From the NCBI GenBank assembly GCA_964484195.1, contig CAZAER010000001.1, positions 558,001 through 622,000 of the forward strand: a DNA stretch of 64,000 bases. The letters are read 5' to 3'. The notes beneath the pieces are model-generated. The model worked only from the letters and a program-made list of their open reading frames with translations, was not told the DNA's origin and did no database searches. A program made the position numbers and the translations under genes. The DNA comes from JALHOP01 sp964484195 (GTDB lineage Bacteria; Myxococcota; XYA12-FULL-58-9; JALHOP01). Positions 43,334-51,323 of this stretch are shown piece by piece; the stretch's first letter is position 1; each line of letters opens with the position of its first letter.

Positions 43334-43786
43334 CTATTCGGTGTTGCGCGCCCGCACCATAAGCACGCCGATCCCGGCTTCACGCAGGCGCGACATCAGA
43401 GCATCGAACCCTTCGCTGCTCCGGGCTACTTGCACGACGCCGCCGCTCGTCTCGAGACAGAGCGTATCGTCGACGCCGACGAGGGCATCGAACGACTCCT
43501 GATAGACCAGCCGCGCGCGCCGAATGTCCGCGAAGCGCACCGTGCGTGGCGTGATCAACCCGTCGAGTATCACCGTGTCTGGTTGCATGATCAGTCGCGG
43601 CACGAACCACGGTGTGCGGCGCAGCCCTTGCTCGACGAGCGGCCGGCGCATGTTCTCGTAGGCGAGCACGAAGATGGCACCCGCGACGAGCAGCATGCCC
43701 GATGCGCCTTTGCCGATCCCCAGGGCCAACGTCAGAGTCAGAGCGACCAGGATGACGCCGTAGCGTCCGAACGGGGTGATCCGCAT
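43334..43786 (-). CDS. Two-helix membrane protein with PH-like domain
   Basis: A 150-residue protein. The ATG giving MRITPFGRYGVI is chosen; a TTG 36 bases upstream is possible because GAAGGAG abuts this ATG too closely to serve it. Two membrane helices (about residues 7-40) contain YGVILVALTLTLALGIG and SGMLLVAGAIFVLAYE. The rest (about 60-145) resembles a bacterial PH-like domain: MQPDTVILDGLITPRTVRF and RARLVYQESFDAL, then LCLETSGGVVQVAR. A membrane-bound, cytoplasm-facing role is likely. It is divergent from the DUF2807 gene. Confidence 0.65.
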   Translation of the reverse strand: MRITPFGRYGVILVALTLTLALGIGKGASGMLLVAGAIFVLAYENMRRPLVEQGLRRTPWFVPRLIMQPDTVILDGLITPRTVRFADIRRARLVYQESFDALVGVDDTLCLETSGGVVQVARSSEGFDALMSRLREAGIGVLMVRARNTE

Positions 43787-43888
43787 CTCCTTCGAGTTTG
43801 CCCCGCGCCCAGGAGGCCGCAAGCAAAGATGAGATGACGTGAAATATGTGGGTGCTCACCCACGTAGGAGAGGACACAAGGAGCCCAC

Positions 43889-44452
43889 ATGCACTGCCTC
43901 GCCCTCTCGCTGCTGCTGGCGGCAAACCCAACCCCTGCCGTCGATAGCCTCGACGTCTCAGGCAACGTCCACGTCACCGTGAAGCGTGGCGACACCTACA
44001 TCCTCGAGGCCGAGCCACGCCTCGTGATCGAGGCCCACGGCAACGAGGTCCGCATCCGCAACAAGCCCAACGACGACGACAGGAACGCACCCAAGGTGAC
44101 GCTCACCCTACCCGCGCTCAAGCGTCTCAAGATTTCAGGCGCGGCCTTCGCACGCCTCGAAGACGTGCGCGGTGACGTCTTCGCCATCGATGTCTCGGGC
44201 GCGACCAAGCTGGTCGGCACCGGCGAGGTGAAAACGCTGACCCTCGCGGCGTCGGGCGCAAGCCACCTCGACCTCCAGGGCTTGAAGAGCGCTGACACCA
44301 CCATCGCGGCGAGTGGAGCCAGTGCCGTGAAACTGTTCGCGAGCGAGCGACTCACCGCCCACGTCTCGGGCGCCACCAAGGTGGACTACTGGGGCGCGCC
44401 CAAACAAGTGACGCCGAGCATTAGCGGAGCGTCCGCGCTGACTGCACACTAA
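43889..44452 (+). CDS. DUF2807 (GIN-domain) exported beta-helix protein
   Basis: A 187-residue protein with a short N-terminal hydrophobic stretch (MHCLALSLLLAANP), perhaps an export signal. The remainder is the repetitive SG-A-[ST] pattern typical of head GIN/DUF2807 proteins: LKISGAAFARLED, IDVSGATKLVGTG, LAASGASHLDLQG, VSGATKVDYWG. Such proteins fold as a right-handed beta helix and bind surfaces. AAGGAG lies eight bases before the ATG. The next gene starts five bases later, so the pair is probably co-transcribed. Confidence 0.8.
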   Translation: MHCLALSLLLAANPTPAVDSLDVSGNVHVTVKRGDTYILEAEPRLVIEAHGNEVRIRNKPNDDDRNAPKVTLTLPALKRLKISGAAFARLEDVRGDVFAIDVSGATKLVGTGEVKTLTLAASGASHLDLQGLKSADTTIAASGASAVKLFASERLTAHVSGATKVDYWGAPKQVTPSISGASALTAH

Positions 44453-44457
44453 GGAGC

Positions 44458-44844
44458 ATGCACCGTGTTCTTGCTGCTCTGGTTGTTGCGGTCGTTGCGA
44501 CTGGCTGTGCTTCGACACGTCCTGCACCGGTGGGATCCAGAGGACGACAGTCCATGTCGGGAGAACAGGGACTGATCTCGTTCTATCACGACGGTCTCGC
44601 CGGCAATCTCATGGCCAACGGCAAGCCCTACGACCCCAACCGCCCGGTGTGCGCGCACAAGTCCCTGCCCTTCGGAACGAAGCTCGACGTGAGAATCGAC
44701 GGCGGCGGTGAAGCCTCGTGCACGGTCAGCGACCGCGGGCCATTCGTACGCGGCCGCATCCTCGATGTCTCGAAGAGCGTCGCGAAAGAGTTGGGCCTGG
44801 TGCAGCGAGGCGTTGCTCGCGGCAGCATCGAAGTCGTCCGCTAA
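44458..44844 (+). CDS. rlpA: RlpA-like septal lytic transglycosylase lipoprotein
   Basis: A 128-residue lipoprotein with signal MHRVLAALVVAVVATGC. The double-psi beta barrel (about 38-128) has GNLMANGKPYDPN, CAHKSLPFGTKLDV and VSDRGPFVRGRILDVSKSVAKELG, the full RlpA signature including the catalytic-type Asp. RlpA proteins cleave denuded glycan strands, often at the septum. No SPOR domain is attached; a separate SPOR protein exists at 8742. It ends with a four-base convergent overlap with the aminopeptidase gene. Confidence 0.9.
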   Translation: MHRVLAALVVAVVATGCASTRPAPVGSRGRQSMSGEQGLISFYHDGLAGNLMANGKPYDPNRPVCAHKSLPFGTKLDVRIDGGGEASCTVSDRGPFVRGRILDVSKSVAKELGLVQRGVARGSIEVVR

Positions 44845-46793
44845 ACCGGTGCGGTCACCTTGGCGAGCCAGGCCCCGACATCGGCCTCGACCAGCGGCGT
44901 AACGACAGTGCGCACGCGCGCGTGGTACGCGTTCAAATACGCGCGCTCTTTGTCGCTGAGCAGATCGGTCGCGACCAGCGTCGTGTCGATGGGGACGAGC
45001 GTCAGGGTCTCGAAGCCGAGCATCTCGCGCTCCTCACCCGCCTTCTTGGGCTCGGGCGTCACGACGACCAGGGTCTCGATGCGGATGCCATACGCGTTCG
45101 CTTTGTAATAACCCGGCTCGTTCGAGACGATCATGCCGGGCTTCAAGGCGATGCGGTTCGGCACCTTCGAGATGCGCTGCGGCCCCTCGTGGACCGACAG
45201 ATAGCTACCGACGCCGTGACCGGTACCGTGGTCGTAGTCGAGACCGACTTCCCACAGAGGCATGCGAGCCAAGGCATCGAGCTGCGAGCCCGTGGTGCCA
45301 ACCGGGAAGCGCGCTGTCGCAATCGCGATGTGGCCCTTGAGCACGCGCGTGAAGCGCTCGCGTTGTTCCGCCGTGGGTACGCCGACCGCCACGGTGCGGG
45401 TGACGTCGGTGGTGCCGTCGTCGTACTGACCGCCGGAATCGATGAGATAGATGCTCGGGTTCTCGAGCTTGCGATTGGTCTTGGGCGACGACCGGTAGTG
45501 CACGATGGCGCCGTTCGGGCCAGCCCCCGAAATCGCCTCGAAGCTCTCGTCGCGGAAGCGTTTGTCACGCAGGCGGGTCGCGAGCAGCTCCGCTGAAGCG
45601 GTCAGCTCGTCGAGCTCGCCTTTGGGCGCGCGCTGCGACAGCCAGAAGAGGAAGCGCGCCATCGCGGCTGCGTCGCGAACATGCGCGTCACGAGCGCCTT
45701 GGATCTCGACGGCGTTCTTCTGCGCTTTGGGCAGCAGCACCGGATCGCCGTCGCGATTGAGCTTGGCTCCCCCCTTCGACAAGCGATCGACGATGGCCGC
45801 CGGCGTCAGCGCCTGGTCGATCATCACCGTACCGCCGCTCTTGCCGAGCTCGTCCATGGCCTTGGCGGCGTCGCGATACGGACGCACCGTCACGGCTTTG
45901 GGAAAGTGGCCACGAACCTCGGGAGTGAGCTTGCGCTCGTCGATGAACAGGTCGACGCGCTCGTCGGCGAAAACAGTGGCGTAGGCCAAGGTGAACGGCG
46001 TGCTCGGCAGGTCTTCGCCGCGGATGTTCAGGAGCCAAGCAACCGAATCACAATTCGACAGGACGGTCGCGGTGCAACCCTTGTCGCGCAGCGTCTTGGC
46101 GAGCTCGGCAATCTTCGTGCTCGAGGCCTTGCCCGAAAGCTGCTCGCCGTGGACACGCACGCGCGATAGCGGAGCGGGCGCGCGCTCGCGCCACACCGCA
46201 TCGATGGGGTCGTCATCGAGCGCCACCAGGGTCGCGCCCACGCTCTCACACGCCTTTGCGAGCGCCGCGACCTCGTCGCTGCCGTGCAGCCACGGGTCGT
46301 ACGCCAGGCGCTCGCCCTTCTTGAAGCTCTGGGTCACCCACTCGCTCGGCGGTTGATCGACGAGGTGGCGGGTTTCGAAGAGCTTGGGATCGACCTCGGC
46401 GGCAGCCTGCAAGGTGTAGCGGCCATCCACGAACACGGCGGCCTTGTCCAAGCGGACCACCGCAGCTCCGGCGGACCCCGAGAACCCGGTGATCCAACGC
46501 AGGCGCTGGGCGCAACGGGGTGTGTATTCGTTCTGATGCTCGTCAGCGCGCGGCACGATGAAGCCGGTCACCTCGCGGCGCGTGAGCTCCGCTCTCAGGG
46601 CCTCGATGCGCGATGCGGGCGCGGGGCTCACGCCGAGGCCGTCATCGAAGGTCTTTTCGACCTCGGCCTTCAAGGCGCGAAGCTCAGCCGATGGGCCACC
46701 GGGAACGAGCGCCATCCAGCCTTCGGGGTCGAAGCTCGGCGGGGCGGCCACTACGCCCTGCACCAGGGCCCGTACGGATGCGTCCATTGTCAT
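44841..46793 (-). CDS. pepP: Xaa-Pro aminopeptidase P (M24B)
   Basis: A 650-residue metallopeptidase removing N-terminal residues before Pro. It has the eukaryote/long-type three-domain layout of aminopeptidase P: two creatinase-like N-terminal domains (about 60-350) and a pita-bread M24 domain (about 355-600). Metal ligands are visible in IDSGGQYDDGTTDVTRTV (two Asp), GHGVGSYLSVHEGP (His) and NEPGYYKANAYGIRIET (Glu). The end GFETLTLVPID and RAYLNAYHARV are conserved. Symbol pepP is by function only. ATG 46793 lacks a strong ribosome site. Confidence 0.9.
   Translation of the reverse strand: MTMDASVRALVQGVVAAPPSFDPEGWMALVPGGPSAELRALKAEVEKTFDDGLGVSPAPASRIEALRAELTRREVTGFIVPRADEHQNEYTPRCAQRLRWITGFSGSAGAAVVRLDKAAVFVDGRYTLQAAAEVDPKLFETRHLVDQPPSEWVTQSFKKGERLAYDPWLHGSDEVAALAKACESVGATLVALDDDPIDAVWRERAPAPLSRVRVHGEQLSGKASSTKIAELAKTLRDKGCTATVLSNCDSVAWLLNIRGEDLPSTPFTLAYATVFADERVDLFIDERKLTPEVRGHFPKAVTVRPYRDAAKAMDELGKSGGTVMIDQALTPAAIVDRLSKGGAKLNRDGDPVLLPKAQKNAVEIQGARDAHVRDAAAMARFLFWLSQRAPKGELDELTASAELLATRLRDKRFRDESFEAISGAGPNGAIVHYRSSPKTNRKLENPSIYLIDSGGQYDDGTTDVTRTVAVGVPTAEQRERFTRVLKGHIAIATARFPVGTTGSQLDALARMPLWEVGLDYDHGTGHGVGSYLSVHEGPQRISKVPNRIALKPGMIVSNEPGYYKANAYGIRIETLVVVTPEPKKAGEEREMLGFETLTLVPIDTTLVATDLLSDKERAYLNAYHARVRTVVTPLVEADVGAWLAKVTAPV
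45591..45600. repeat. Variant of the dispersed motif: CGCTGAAGCG
   Basis: A CGCTNNAGCG site in the aminopeptidase gene, with flanks matching the copy at 31758. Confidence 0.35.
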
Positions 46794-46802
46794 CGGAGCT
46801 GT

Positions 46803-47744
46803 CTAAGGCCTGCGCGGGTTCACTTCAACGGTCACATGGCTGAGCGCGGCCTCACCCGCCAGGACCCTCTTGTAGACCTCGGGCGAGTTGTCGCTCTCGA
46901 CCGAAACGATGACGGCGTGGTGGTTGGGGCCCAGGCGCCAGACATGGAGATCGACGACCTTGGTGTCGGGCACGCTCGCGACGGTGGTGCGGACGCGCTC
47001 GAGCATCGCCGGAGGTACGTCCGCATCGAGGAGCTCACGGCTGGTCGTGCGCACCAGGCCGAAGCTCCACTTCATGATCACTAGCGCGCCGACGACACCG
47101 ACCAGCGGGTCGACACTGTCCACCTGCCAGAGCTTGGCGACGAGCAACGCGGCGATGGCGAGCACCGACGTCATCGCGTCCGCTAAAACATGCAGGTAAG
47201 CGCCACGCAGGTTCGAATCTTGCGCGTGATGATGATGGTCGTGTCCATGGTCATGCCCGTGGTCGTGATGGTGGTGCCCATCATCTCGCAACAGGTAGAC
47301 GCTGAGCCCGTTCACCATGAGACCCACCACAGCGACGATCAACGCGTCGTTCGCGTCGATGGCCACGGGTGAGAACAAGCGCGCACCCGACTCCCAGATC
47401 ATGCCAACGGCGACCAGCGCCAGCAGCACCGCGCTGGCAAAGCCACCGAGCGCGTTCACCTTGCCGGTACCGAACGAGTAGCGCGGATCGTCGGCATGCC
47501 GGCGCGCGTAGGCGTAGGCAAAGAGCGTGATACCGAGCGCCGCCGCATGGCTGCCCATGTGCCAGCCGTCTGCCAGGAGCGCCATCGAGCCGAAGAGCCC
47601 GCCGCAGACGATCTCCGCCACCATCGTGATGGCGGTGAGCACCAACACGACCGCCGTGCGCCGCTCGTTGGCGGACATCTTCGGCTTGCCGGGCGCGGCC
47701 GCGTGATGCAGCTGCGCGCATGGTGATAGTGCGACCTTCGTCAC
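46803..47744 (-). CDS. dmeF: DmeF-like cobalt/nickel cation diffusion facilitator
   Basis: A 313-residue inner-membrane CDF transporter exporting divalent metals by proton exchange. The GTG after GGGG gives VTKVALSPCAQLHH. LLADGWHMGSHAAALGI in helix 2 has the HxxxH pattern of the Co/Ni DmeF group rather than the zinc HxxxD. Helix 5 keeps HVLADAMTSV. A His-rich loop (about residues 115-140, DGHHHHDHGHDHGHDHHHH) lies between helices. The C-terminal cytoplasmic domain contains SRELLDADVPPA. Assignment to DmeF comes from remembered family features. It is 14 bases downstream of the FecR-like gene. Confidence 0.8.
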   Translation of the reverse strand: MTKVALSPCAQLHHAAAPGKPKMSANERRTAVVLVLTAITMVAEIVCGGLFGSMALLADGWHMGSHAAALGITLFAYAYARRHADDPRYSFGTGKVNALGGFASAVLLALVAVGMIWESGARLFSPVAIDANDALIVAVVGLMVNGLSVYLLRDDGHHHHDHGHDHGHDHHHHAQDSNLRGAYLHVLADAMTSVLAIAALLVAKLWQVDSVDPLVGVVGALVIMKWSFGLVRTTSRELLDADVPPAMLERVRTTVASVPDTKVVDLHVWRLGPNHHAVIVSVESDNSPEVYKRVLAGEAALSHVTVEVNPRRP

Positions 47745-47758
47745 CCCCCGACTATAGG

Positions 47759-49036
47759 CTACGGGCAGCCAAACGACGAGTGGCGGCGGCTCGAAAAGCC
47801 GTCCCGGAGGTCGCGCACTCGCTCGGCGAGCCCGGCCCCCAAACGCGCCGCGAGAACGCCCTGCAGGTCGTCCCCCATGGTCACGTAGGCGCGGTAGAGC
47901 TCCTCGATCTGTGCCTCGCGCCCGTCGGGCTTGGCCCCCTTGGGAGGCAAGCCAGCGCGCTCCTGCGCCAGCCTCTGATAGATGCGCTGCATCTCGGCGG
48001 TGCTCGTCTTGTCTTCGATCTCCGAAAGCAACGCCGTCGCCGAGACCGCGGAGACATTTTCGTCGCCGGTGACCGCGACATAGGTCGCCTGGAGGATGCC
48101 CACCATGCGGGCATTGGCCTCGGCCATGGTCTCTTCGACGATGCGGCGCTGCTCGGGATTGAGCCCCAGGGCCCGCGCGTCGTCGTCGGTGAGCTTCGGT
48201 GAAGTGCCGACCTGCACCTGCGGAGTATCCCAAGAGAGCTCGCAGTTATCGGCGAGGCGCACCAGCTCGTCGTGGTCGAGCCCGTAGGTGCGCTCGCTGT
48301 TGGACTTGTTGGCGAGGCGATTCTGCAGAGCGCGCACCTGGTCGCGCAGCTTTGCGGTCTGCTCCATCAGCGCCACGTGGTCGCCGAGGTCGGCCATTCC
48401 GCTATAGCGTCCGGAGTGCATGATCTGCGGCGCCGCCATCGCCGCTGCCGAGGCGTGGGTCGGTACGACGCTGCGTTCCTTGAGCAAGACCGACTCGCCG
48501 GCGAGCACCGGCTCGATGATGTCGGTGAGCTCGGGCCTGGTCGCGACGCTGCCTTCGTGCACGGTCACGAGCACGCCGGTCCTCTCGTCGATGGCGATGG
48601 TGAAGCAGGTACCGGTTACTTGGATGGTGCCGTTGACGGTGTGCACCTCGAAGGCGTCGCCGCGCTCGACCCGGTAGAACGCGGTGCCCTGACGTTGCTC
48701 GACGTAGGCCGCGCCCGCCCCGTCGCCCCGCCAGTCTTTGGCGATGTGATATTCGAGGATGGTCCCGGCTTCGGCCACCACCGTGGCGCGCTTGCCGATG
48801 TGGATGGTGCTGCGCGTGTTGCTCTGCACCATGCCACTGATGTCGCCGCGGCTCCGCAACACCATGCCGGTCACGCCGAGCACGACGGCCGCCGCCACTA
48901 CGCCATAGCGTACAAGCGACCCGCCGCGATGCCGCTCGCTCACGACGCGGGTCGCGAAGTCCGCCGGTGGAGTCGGCGCACGCCAGCGGTCGAGCAGCTC
49001 GCGCTCTTCATCGCTGAAATCGTCGGCCTGGCTCAT
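47759..49036 (-). CDS. FecR-like membrane protein (anti-sigma-type)
   Basis: A 425-residue protein with a cytoplasmic N terminus (about 1-45, EERELLDRWRAPTPPADF), one membrane helix (about 45-64, VVAAAVVLGVTGMVL) and a periplasmic FecR domain (about 80-180) with TVNGTIQVTGTCFTI and GVLVTVHEGSVA. The last 200 residues are a helical, partly coiled region (LRDQVRALQNRLANK) without recognised family. The gene overlaps the ECF sigma gene by ATGA, so it is the likely anti-sigma or signal-transmitting partner. No TonB receptor is adjacent. Confidence 0.85.
   Translation of the reverse strand: MSQADDFSDEERELLDRWRAPTPPADFATRVVSERHRGGSLVRYGVVAAAVVLGVTGMVLRSRGDISGMVQSNTRSTIHIGKRATVVAEAGTILEYHIAKDWRGDGAGAAYVEQRQGTAFYRVERGDAFEVHTVNGTIQVTGTCFTIAIDERTGVLVTVHEGSVATRPELTDIIEPVLAGESVLLKERSVVPTHASAAAMAAPQIMHSGRYSGMADLGDHVALMEQTAKLRDQVRALQNRLANKSNSERTYGLDHDELVRLADNCELSWDTPQVQVGTSPKLTDDDARALGLNPEQRRIVEETMAEANARMVGILQATYVAVTGDENVSAVSATALLSEIEDKTSTAEMQRIYQRLAQERAGLPPKGAKPDGREAQIEELYRAYVTMGDDLQGVLAARLGAGLAERVRDLRDGFSSRRHSSFGCP
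48400..48409. repeat. Dispersed palindrome CGCTATAGCG, copy 5
   Basis: Exact copy in the FecR-like gene, flanked by C on the left and T on the right. Confidence 0.6.
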
Positions 49037-49677
49037 GCTTTTCCACCTGCGTTCCGTACAGTCTCACGTTCGAGCTCGGCTTTGAGTGCCGTCCTGGCGC
49101 GTGACAAACGCGATTTCACCGTTCCCTCGTCGATCCCCAGCACCTCGGCAATCTCGCCGTAATCGAGATCGTGGTAGGCGCGCAGCACCAGTACAGCGCG
49201 GTGATCGTGGGAAAGCTCGCCAAGCACCCTGCGAATACGCGTATCGAGATCCCGCGCAGTTACCATGTCCGCGAAGACCTCGGTGTCAGGGAAAGACGAA
49301 GTGTCGGCCGCTGCCTTTCCATGGCGACGCTCGCTGCGTGCCGTCCGCCGAAGCACATCGATCGACGCTCGCGTCGCGATGGTCAGCAGCCACGTGGAGA
49401 TCTTGGCCTCGCCGCGGCTCTCGACGCGACCCAGGGCCCCCAAGGCGCGGACGAAGACCTCCTGCGCCACGTCGTCGACCTCTGCTGGACAGGTCACGAG
49501 CAAGCGGCCCACGAGGGCGTAGACGCGGGTCTCGTATAGCTTCACGAAGCTCTCACGGGCAGACGGATCGCCGCGCCTCGCTCGCTCGAGCGTCACGTCG
49601 TCGATCTCGGTGTTCTCCCCCGAGGGCCTGTGGCTCTGACCCTGCGCCACCGCGCTTACACGCGGATCGGGGGCCAT
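49033..49677 (-). CDS. ECF-family RNA polymerase sigma factor
   Basis: A 214-residue sigma factor. The ATG is chosen because AGGG precedes it; an in-frame GTG nine codons upstream would overlap the erpA stop. Region 2 has DDVAQEVFVRALGAL (about 70-85) and ISTWLLTIATR. Region 4 is a helix-turn-helix, LDYGEIAEVLGIDEGTVKSRLS. It lacks regions 1.1 and 3, as expected for ECF factors. With the coupled FecR-like protein it forms a membrane-to-gene signalling pair. Target promoters are unknown. Confidence 0.9.
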   Translation of the reverse strand: MAPDPRVSAVAQGQSHRPSGENTEIDDVTLERARRGDPSARESFVKLYETRVYALVGRLLVTCPAEVDDVAQEVFVRALGALGRVESRGEAKISTWLLTIATRASIDVLRRTARSERRHGKAAADTSSFPDTEVFADMVTARDLDTRIRRVLGELSHDHRAVLVLRAYHDLDYGEIAEVLGIDEGTVKSRLSRARTALKAELERETVRNAGGKA

Positions 49678-49684
49678 TTGTTCC

Positions 49685-50005
49685 CTAGAAGGTGAATGAC
49701 TCACCGCAGCTGCAGCTTCGCTTCGCCTTGGGGTTGTTCCATTTGAACCCCCCCGAGAGCAGCTTGGTCTCGTAATCGAGCTCGGTACCGTCGATGAGCT
49801 TGAGGCTCTTGGGGTCGATGACGACCTTCACGCCCAGGACCTCGAGGCTCTCGTCACCGTCGCGGCTCGAGTCGTCGAAGTCCATGAAGTAGCTCATGCC
49901 GGAGCAGCCACCGCCGCGCACGCCCACGCGGAGTACCGGCGGTTTGCCCTCTTTCTGGGCAAGGGCGAGGACCTTCTTGGCGGCGCTTTCGGTGACGCTG
50001 ATCAT
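49685..50005 (-). CDS. erpA: Iron-sulfur cluster carrier/insertion protein (ErpA/IscA)
   Basis: A 106-residue A-type Fe-S carrier. The three cluster Cys are in GGGCSGMSY (residue about 36) and SCSCGE near the C terminus (about 99-101), the standard C-x-C spacing. VTESAAKKVLAL is the family entry helix. It passes [2Fe-2S] or [4Fe-4S] clusters to targets. It lies 34 bases downstream of the cysteine desulfurase gene, which provides the sulfur. Confidence 0.93.
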   Translation of the reverse strand: MISVTESAAKKVLALAQKEGKPPVLRVGVRGGGCSGMSYFMDFDDSSRDGDESLEVLGVKVVIDPKSLKLIDGTELDYETKLLSGGFKWNNPKAKRSCSCGESFTF

Positions 50006-50039
50006 GCGCCGTTAAAGTGCCCCGGCGCACCCTCGATCG

Positions 50040-51248
50040 TCAATGCAGGCGCTCGGCGACCGGCTCGGGACGCAAGATCACCCCGGCTTCGTGGGGCGAC
50101 GCCAGCACCCGTTCGGCGACCCGCATGATCTCGTCGAGCGTGTTGAAGCGGCCGATACCGAAGCGCAGCGAGCCTTGTGCCACCTCGGGTGGAAGGCCGA
50201 TGGCCTGCAAGACGTGTGACGGCAGACGTTGAACGCTCGCGCAGGCCGCGCCACTCGAGAACGCGACATCGGGCATGGCGAGCATGAGCTCCTCCGCGGA
50301 GGCGCCCGGAATGACGAGATTCAAGTTGCCGGGCAGGCGCTCGGTGGGGTGTCCCAAGACGCGAATGTTGGGCATGGCGCCGGCGATCATGGCCTGCAGC
50401 CGGTCACGCAGACCGAGGATACGTACGGCCTCGTCATCCCGTTCGAGGAGCGCGATGCGCGACGCTTCACCGAAGCCGACGATGGCGGGCACGTTGAGAG
50501 TGCCACTGCGTAGCCCACGCTCGTGACCGCCGCCGAACATCATCGCTTGGATGTTCACGCGCGGATCGCGGCGGCGAACGTATAGTGCGCCTATCCCCTT
50601 CGGCCCGTACATCTTGTGCGCCGAGAAAGACACGAGGTCCGCTCGGGCGGTCGTGACGTCGAAGGGGATCTTGCCGACACCTTGGGTGGCGTCGGTGTGC
50701 AGGTAAACGCCCGCGGCTCGACAAACATCGCCGATTTCCGGCAAGCGCTGGATGGTCCCAATCTCGTTGTTCGCCAGCATGATGGAGCAGAGCACGGTGT
50801 CGCGGCGCAACGCTTTGGCGACGTCGCGCGGATCGACCTGGCCGTGACGGTCGACGTCGAGGACCGTCACCTCGAACCCACGTCCCGCTAGAACGGACAC
50901 GACGTCGAGCACCGCTTTGTGCTCGGTGGCCTGGGTGACGATATGCCGCCCGCGCTCGGCAAGGGCTTCCGCCACTCCGAAAATCGCTAGATTGTTCGAT
51001 TCGGTAGCGCCGCTCGTGAAGACGACTTCACGCGGTGTTGCGCCGATGAGCTGGGCAACGTGGCCGCGCGCGACCTCGACGGCCTCCTCTGCTTTCCAGC
51101 CGAAGACATGGTTGCGGCTCGAGGCGTTGCCATAGTCGTCCGTGAGGTACGGCATCATGCGATCGAGCACGCGTGGGTCGACCCGCGTCGTCGCGTGGTT
51201 GTCGACGTAAATCACGTGGCGCTGAGCCCCTCGCCCGAACAACTCCAT
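50040..51248 (-). CDS. iscS: Cysteine desulfurase (IscS/NifS type)
   Basis: A 402-residue PLP enzyme supplying sulfur for Fe-S clusters. YVDNHATTRVDPRV opens the fold. The PLP Lys is in SAHKMYGPKGIG (near residue 207), and HATEHKAVLD-type His is in TQATEHKAVLD. The active Cys loop SSGAACAS (near residue 335) is long and intact, as in IscS/NifS. The ATG gives MELFGRGAQRHVIYVDN; the conserved fold starts about residue 12. It is followed by erpA, so this is a compact Fe-S assembly unit without an iscU in view. Confidence 0.93.
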   Translation of the reverse strand: MELFGRGAQRHVIYVDNHATTRVDPRVLDRMMPYLTDDYGNASSRNHVFGWKAEEAVEVARGHVAQLIGATPREVVFTSGATESNNLAIFGVAEALAERGRHIVTQATEHKAVLDVVSVLAGRGFEVTVLDVDRHGQVDPRDVAKALRRDTVLCSIMLANNEIGTIQRLPEIGDVCRAAGVYLHTDATQGVGKIPFDVTTARADLVSFSAHKMYGPKGIGALYVRRRDPRVNIQAMMFGGGHERGLRSGTLNVPAIVGFGEASRIALLERDDEAVRILGLRDRLQAMIAGAMPNIRVLGHPTERLPGNLNLVIPGASAEELMLAMPDVAFSSGAACASVQRLPSHVLQAIGLPPEVAQGSLRFGIGRFNTLDEIMRVAERVLASPHEAGVILRPEPVAERLH

Positions 51249-51323
51249 ATCTGCAAGCTGGCCGGCCAGTTAGCCCCTGTCAACGCGGGTTCGTCTGACC
51301 TTTGGGCGGACGATCCCGCAAGC

